A stretch of DNA of 64,000 nt from Phocaeicola abscessus CCUG 55929 (GTDB taxonomy: Bacteria > Bacteroidota > Bacteroidia > Bacteroidales > Bacteroidaceae), in assembly GCF_000312445.1 (NCBI RefSeq), contig NZ_HE997184.1, positions 257,346-321,345 on the forward strand, in the 5' to 3' direction. The notes under the pieces were generated by a model. The model searched no databases, was not told where the DNA came from, and saw nothing but the letters and a program-made list of their open reading frames with translations. Positions 63,300-64,000 of the stretch are shown here, piece after piece. Each line of letters opens with the position of its first letter. Within the stretch, counting starts at the first letter, position 1. The position numbers were made by a program, and so were the translations under genes.

Positions 63300-64000
63300 A
63301 TGGAAAAAGAACAAAAGAAATATTTATTAAAAGGCGACATCTCCGGAATACAGGAGTTTATATTTAATGCACAGAGTGACGGTGCCGCAAAAACATTGAA
63401 AGCCAAGTCTTATTATGTTTCTGTAATTTCAGAGTTGTGTTTTAACTATTGCTATAAAAAACTGAAAGATGTTGGAATGTCTGTAGAGCTTATTTTTTCA
63501 GGAGGAGGTAACTTCTTTATTCAGATTACAGGAGATGAACCGGACGAAGAAGTTAATAAACTTCAGCAGCAATTGAATAATGAGTTATTGCACGATGACA
63601 TCAGTGTGGTACTGACATTAGCAAATCTTGATGAGAAAAAATTTGGTGACAGTTGGATGGCTCTTTTACAAAAATCCAACAAGGAGAAACTTCGGCTGTA
63701 TAAAGGTAATGATGCTGTTTTCGAACCTTATCTTCACGAAGAAAAAGAGTACGAGCAGAATAAGGAAAGATTTGCTGCCTATAGAGGAGGAAAGGAGCAC
63801 AATGATTTGTATAAAAACATTGCGGACAGAATGGTCAAATCAAAAGTAATAGAAACGGCTCTTCTTGGGAACTTATTCTCGGAAGGAGAGTTGGATTTTG
63901 AAAACAGGCTTGCCAATAAATTGCCATTTTGGAAGAATTATAATAAACTTGATGAGTATAAAGAGTATCGAAAGAAAAATTATGGGGAAGATTACCAGAT
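63300..64000 (+). CDS. Cas10-like protein without N-terminal HD domain, 3' end beyond window
   Basis: At least 233 codons open to the window edge. The first residues lead at once into YLLKGDISGIQEFIFNAQ (GDISGIQ at 12-18), then AAKTLKAKSYYVSVISELCF and ELIFSGGGNFFIQITGD. This is the order seen at the first palm domain of Cas10/Csm1 (GDISGIQ, then AGGGN). Csm1 proteins normally carry an HD nuclease of about 100 residues before this point; here it is absent, and no HD-like sequence precedes it. The GGDD polymerase motif would lie beyond the window. It follows cas4 by 46 bp in the same direction. It may start a type III module or be a stand-alone Cas10 relative. Confidence 0.82.
   Translation, partial: MEKEQKKYLLKGDISGIQEFIFNAQSDGAAKTLKAKSYYVSVISELCFNYCYKKLKDVGMSVELIFSGGGNFFIQITGDEPDEEVNKLQQQLNNELLHDDISVVLTLANLDEKKFGDSWMALLQKSNKEKLRLYKGNDAVFEPYLHEEKEYEQNKERFAAYRGGKEHNDLYKNIADRMVKSKVIETALLGNLFSEGELDFENRLANKLPFWKNYNKLDEYKEYRKKNYGEDYQ

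Noticed and set aside
56287..64000. CRISPR repeat-spacer array inside the cas region
   Set aside because: No direct repeats with regular spacing were found; any array must lie beyond the window.

Overview
The window is chromosomal DNA from a member of the Bacteroidales (phylum Bacteroidota). The evidence is a SusC/SusD pair, Bacteroides-type promoters (-7 box TAnnTTTG with TTTG about 19-20 bp upstream), an N-succinylornithine-type carbamoyltransferase, a pyrophosphate-dependent phosphofructokinase, a ResB/CcsA cytochrome c system and a thiamine TonB receptor behind a TPP riboswitch. Gene content would fit a Tannerellaceae/Porphyromonadaceae-like genome, but the species cannot be fixed from sequence alone.

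Layout. 1-3.7 kb: xseA (cut by the window edge), a subtilisin-like protease and a divergent MATE exporter. 3.7-10 kb: an AT-richer accessory island with a VOC protein, a TetR regulator coupled to an exported nitroreductase-like protein, a DinD homologue behind a phased palindrome array, a GNAT acetyltransferase, an HXXEE protein, a methyltransferase, a TfoX-N protein and an MFS remnant. 10-24.7 kb: housekeeping genes, namely a cytidylate-kinase-like protein, an Xaa-Pro aminopeptidase, a decayed fkp fragment, the operon sppA-lpxK-punA-thiL, a RidA/chorismatase-like protein, a GH25 lysozyme, pfp, an acyltransferase and a nitrilase-family amidase. 24.7-31.2 kb: eight 41-bp tandem repeats in the leader of a DUF6261-like gene, then a SusC/SusD pair in which susC is broken at a 13-G tract and looks phase-variable. 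31.2-38 kb: resB-ccsA, envelope genes, ddl, rluD and a PASTA protein. 38-46.2 kb: etfB-etfA-acyl-CoA dehydrogenase, a dead ISAon1-type transposase, and the TPP-riboswitch operon (TonB receptor, PnuT-like transporter, thiamine pyrophosphokinase). 46.2-54.6 kb: a four-gene CsgG-type operon, metA, a thioredoxin lipoprotein, argF', a HAD phosphatase and a GH92 mannosidase.

54.8-64 kb is the most unusual part. It is a type I-B CRISPR-Cas effector operon (cas6, cas8b, cas7, cas5, cas3, cas4) with two atypical members. A pRiA4b ORF-3-like gene sits between cas6 and cas8b. A Cas10-like palm protein starts directly at its GDISGIQ motif with no N-terminal HD domain, and occupies the place after cas4 where cas1 is expected. 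No CRISPR array and no cas1/cas2 are visible before the window ends.

Functionally, the thiamine genes form one scheme: uptake by the TonB receptor and PnuT, pyrophosphorylation by ThiN, and salvage or synthesis through ThiL, with feedback through the riboswitch. The island at 3.7-10 kb and the cas locus are the parts most likely acquired by transfer.
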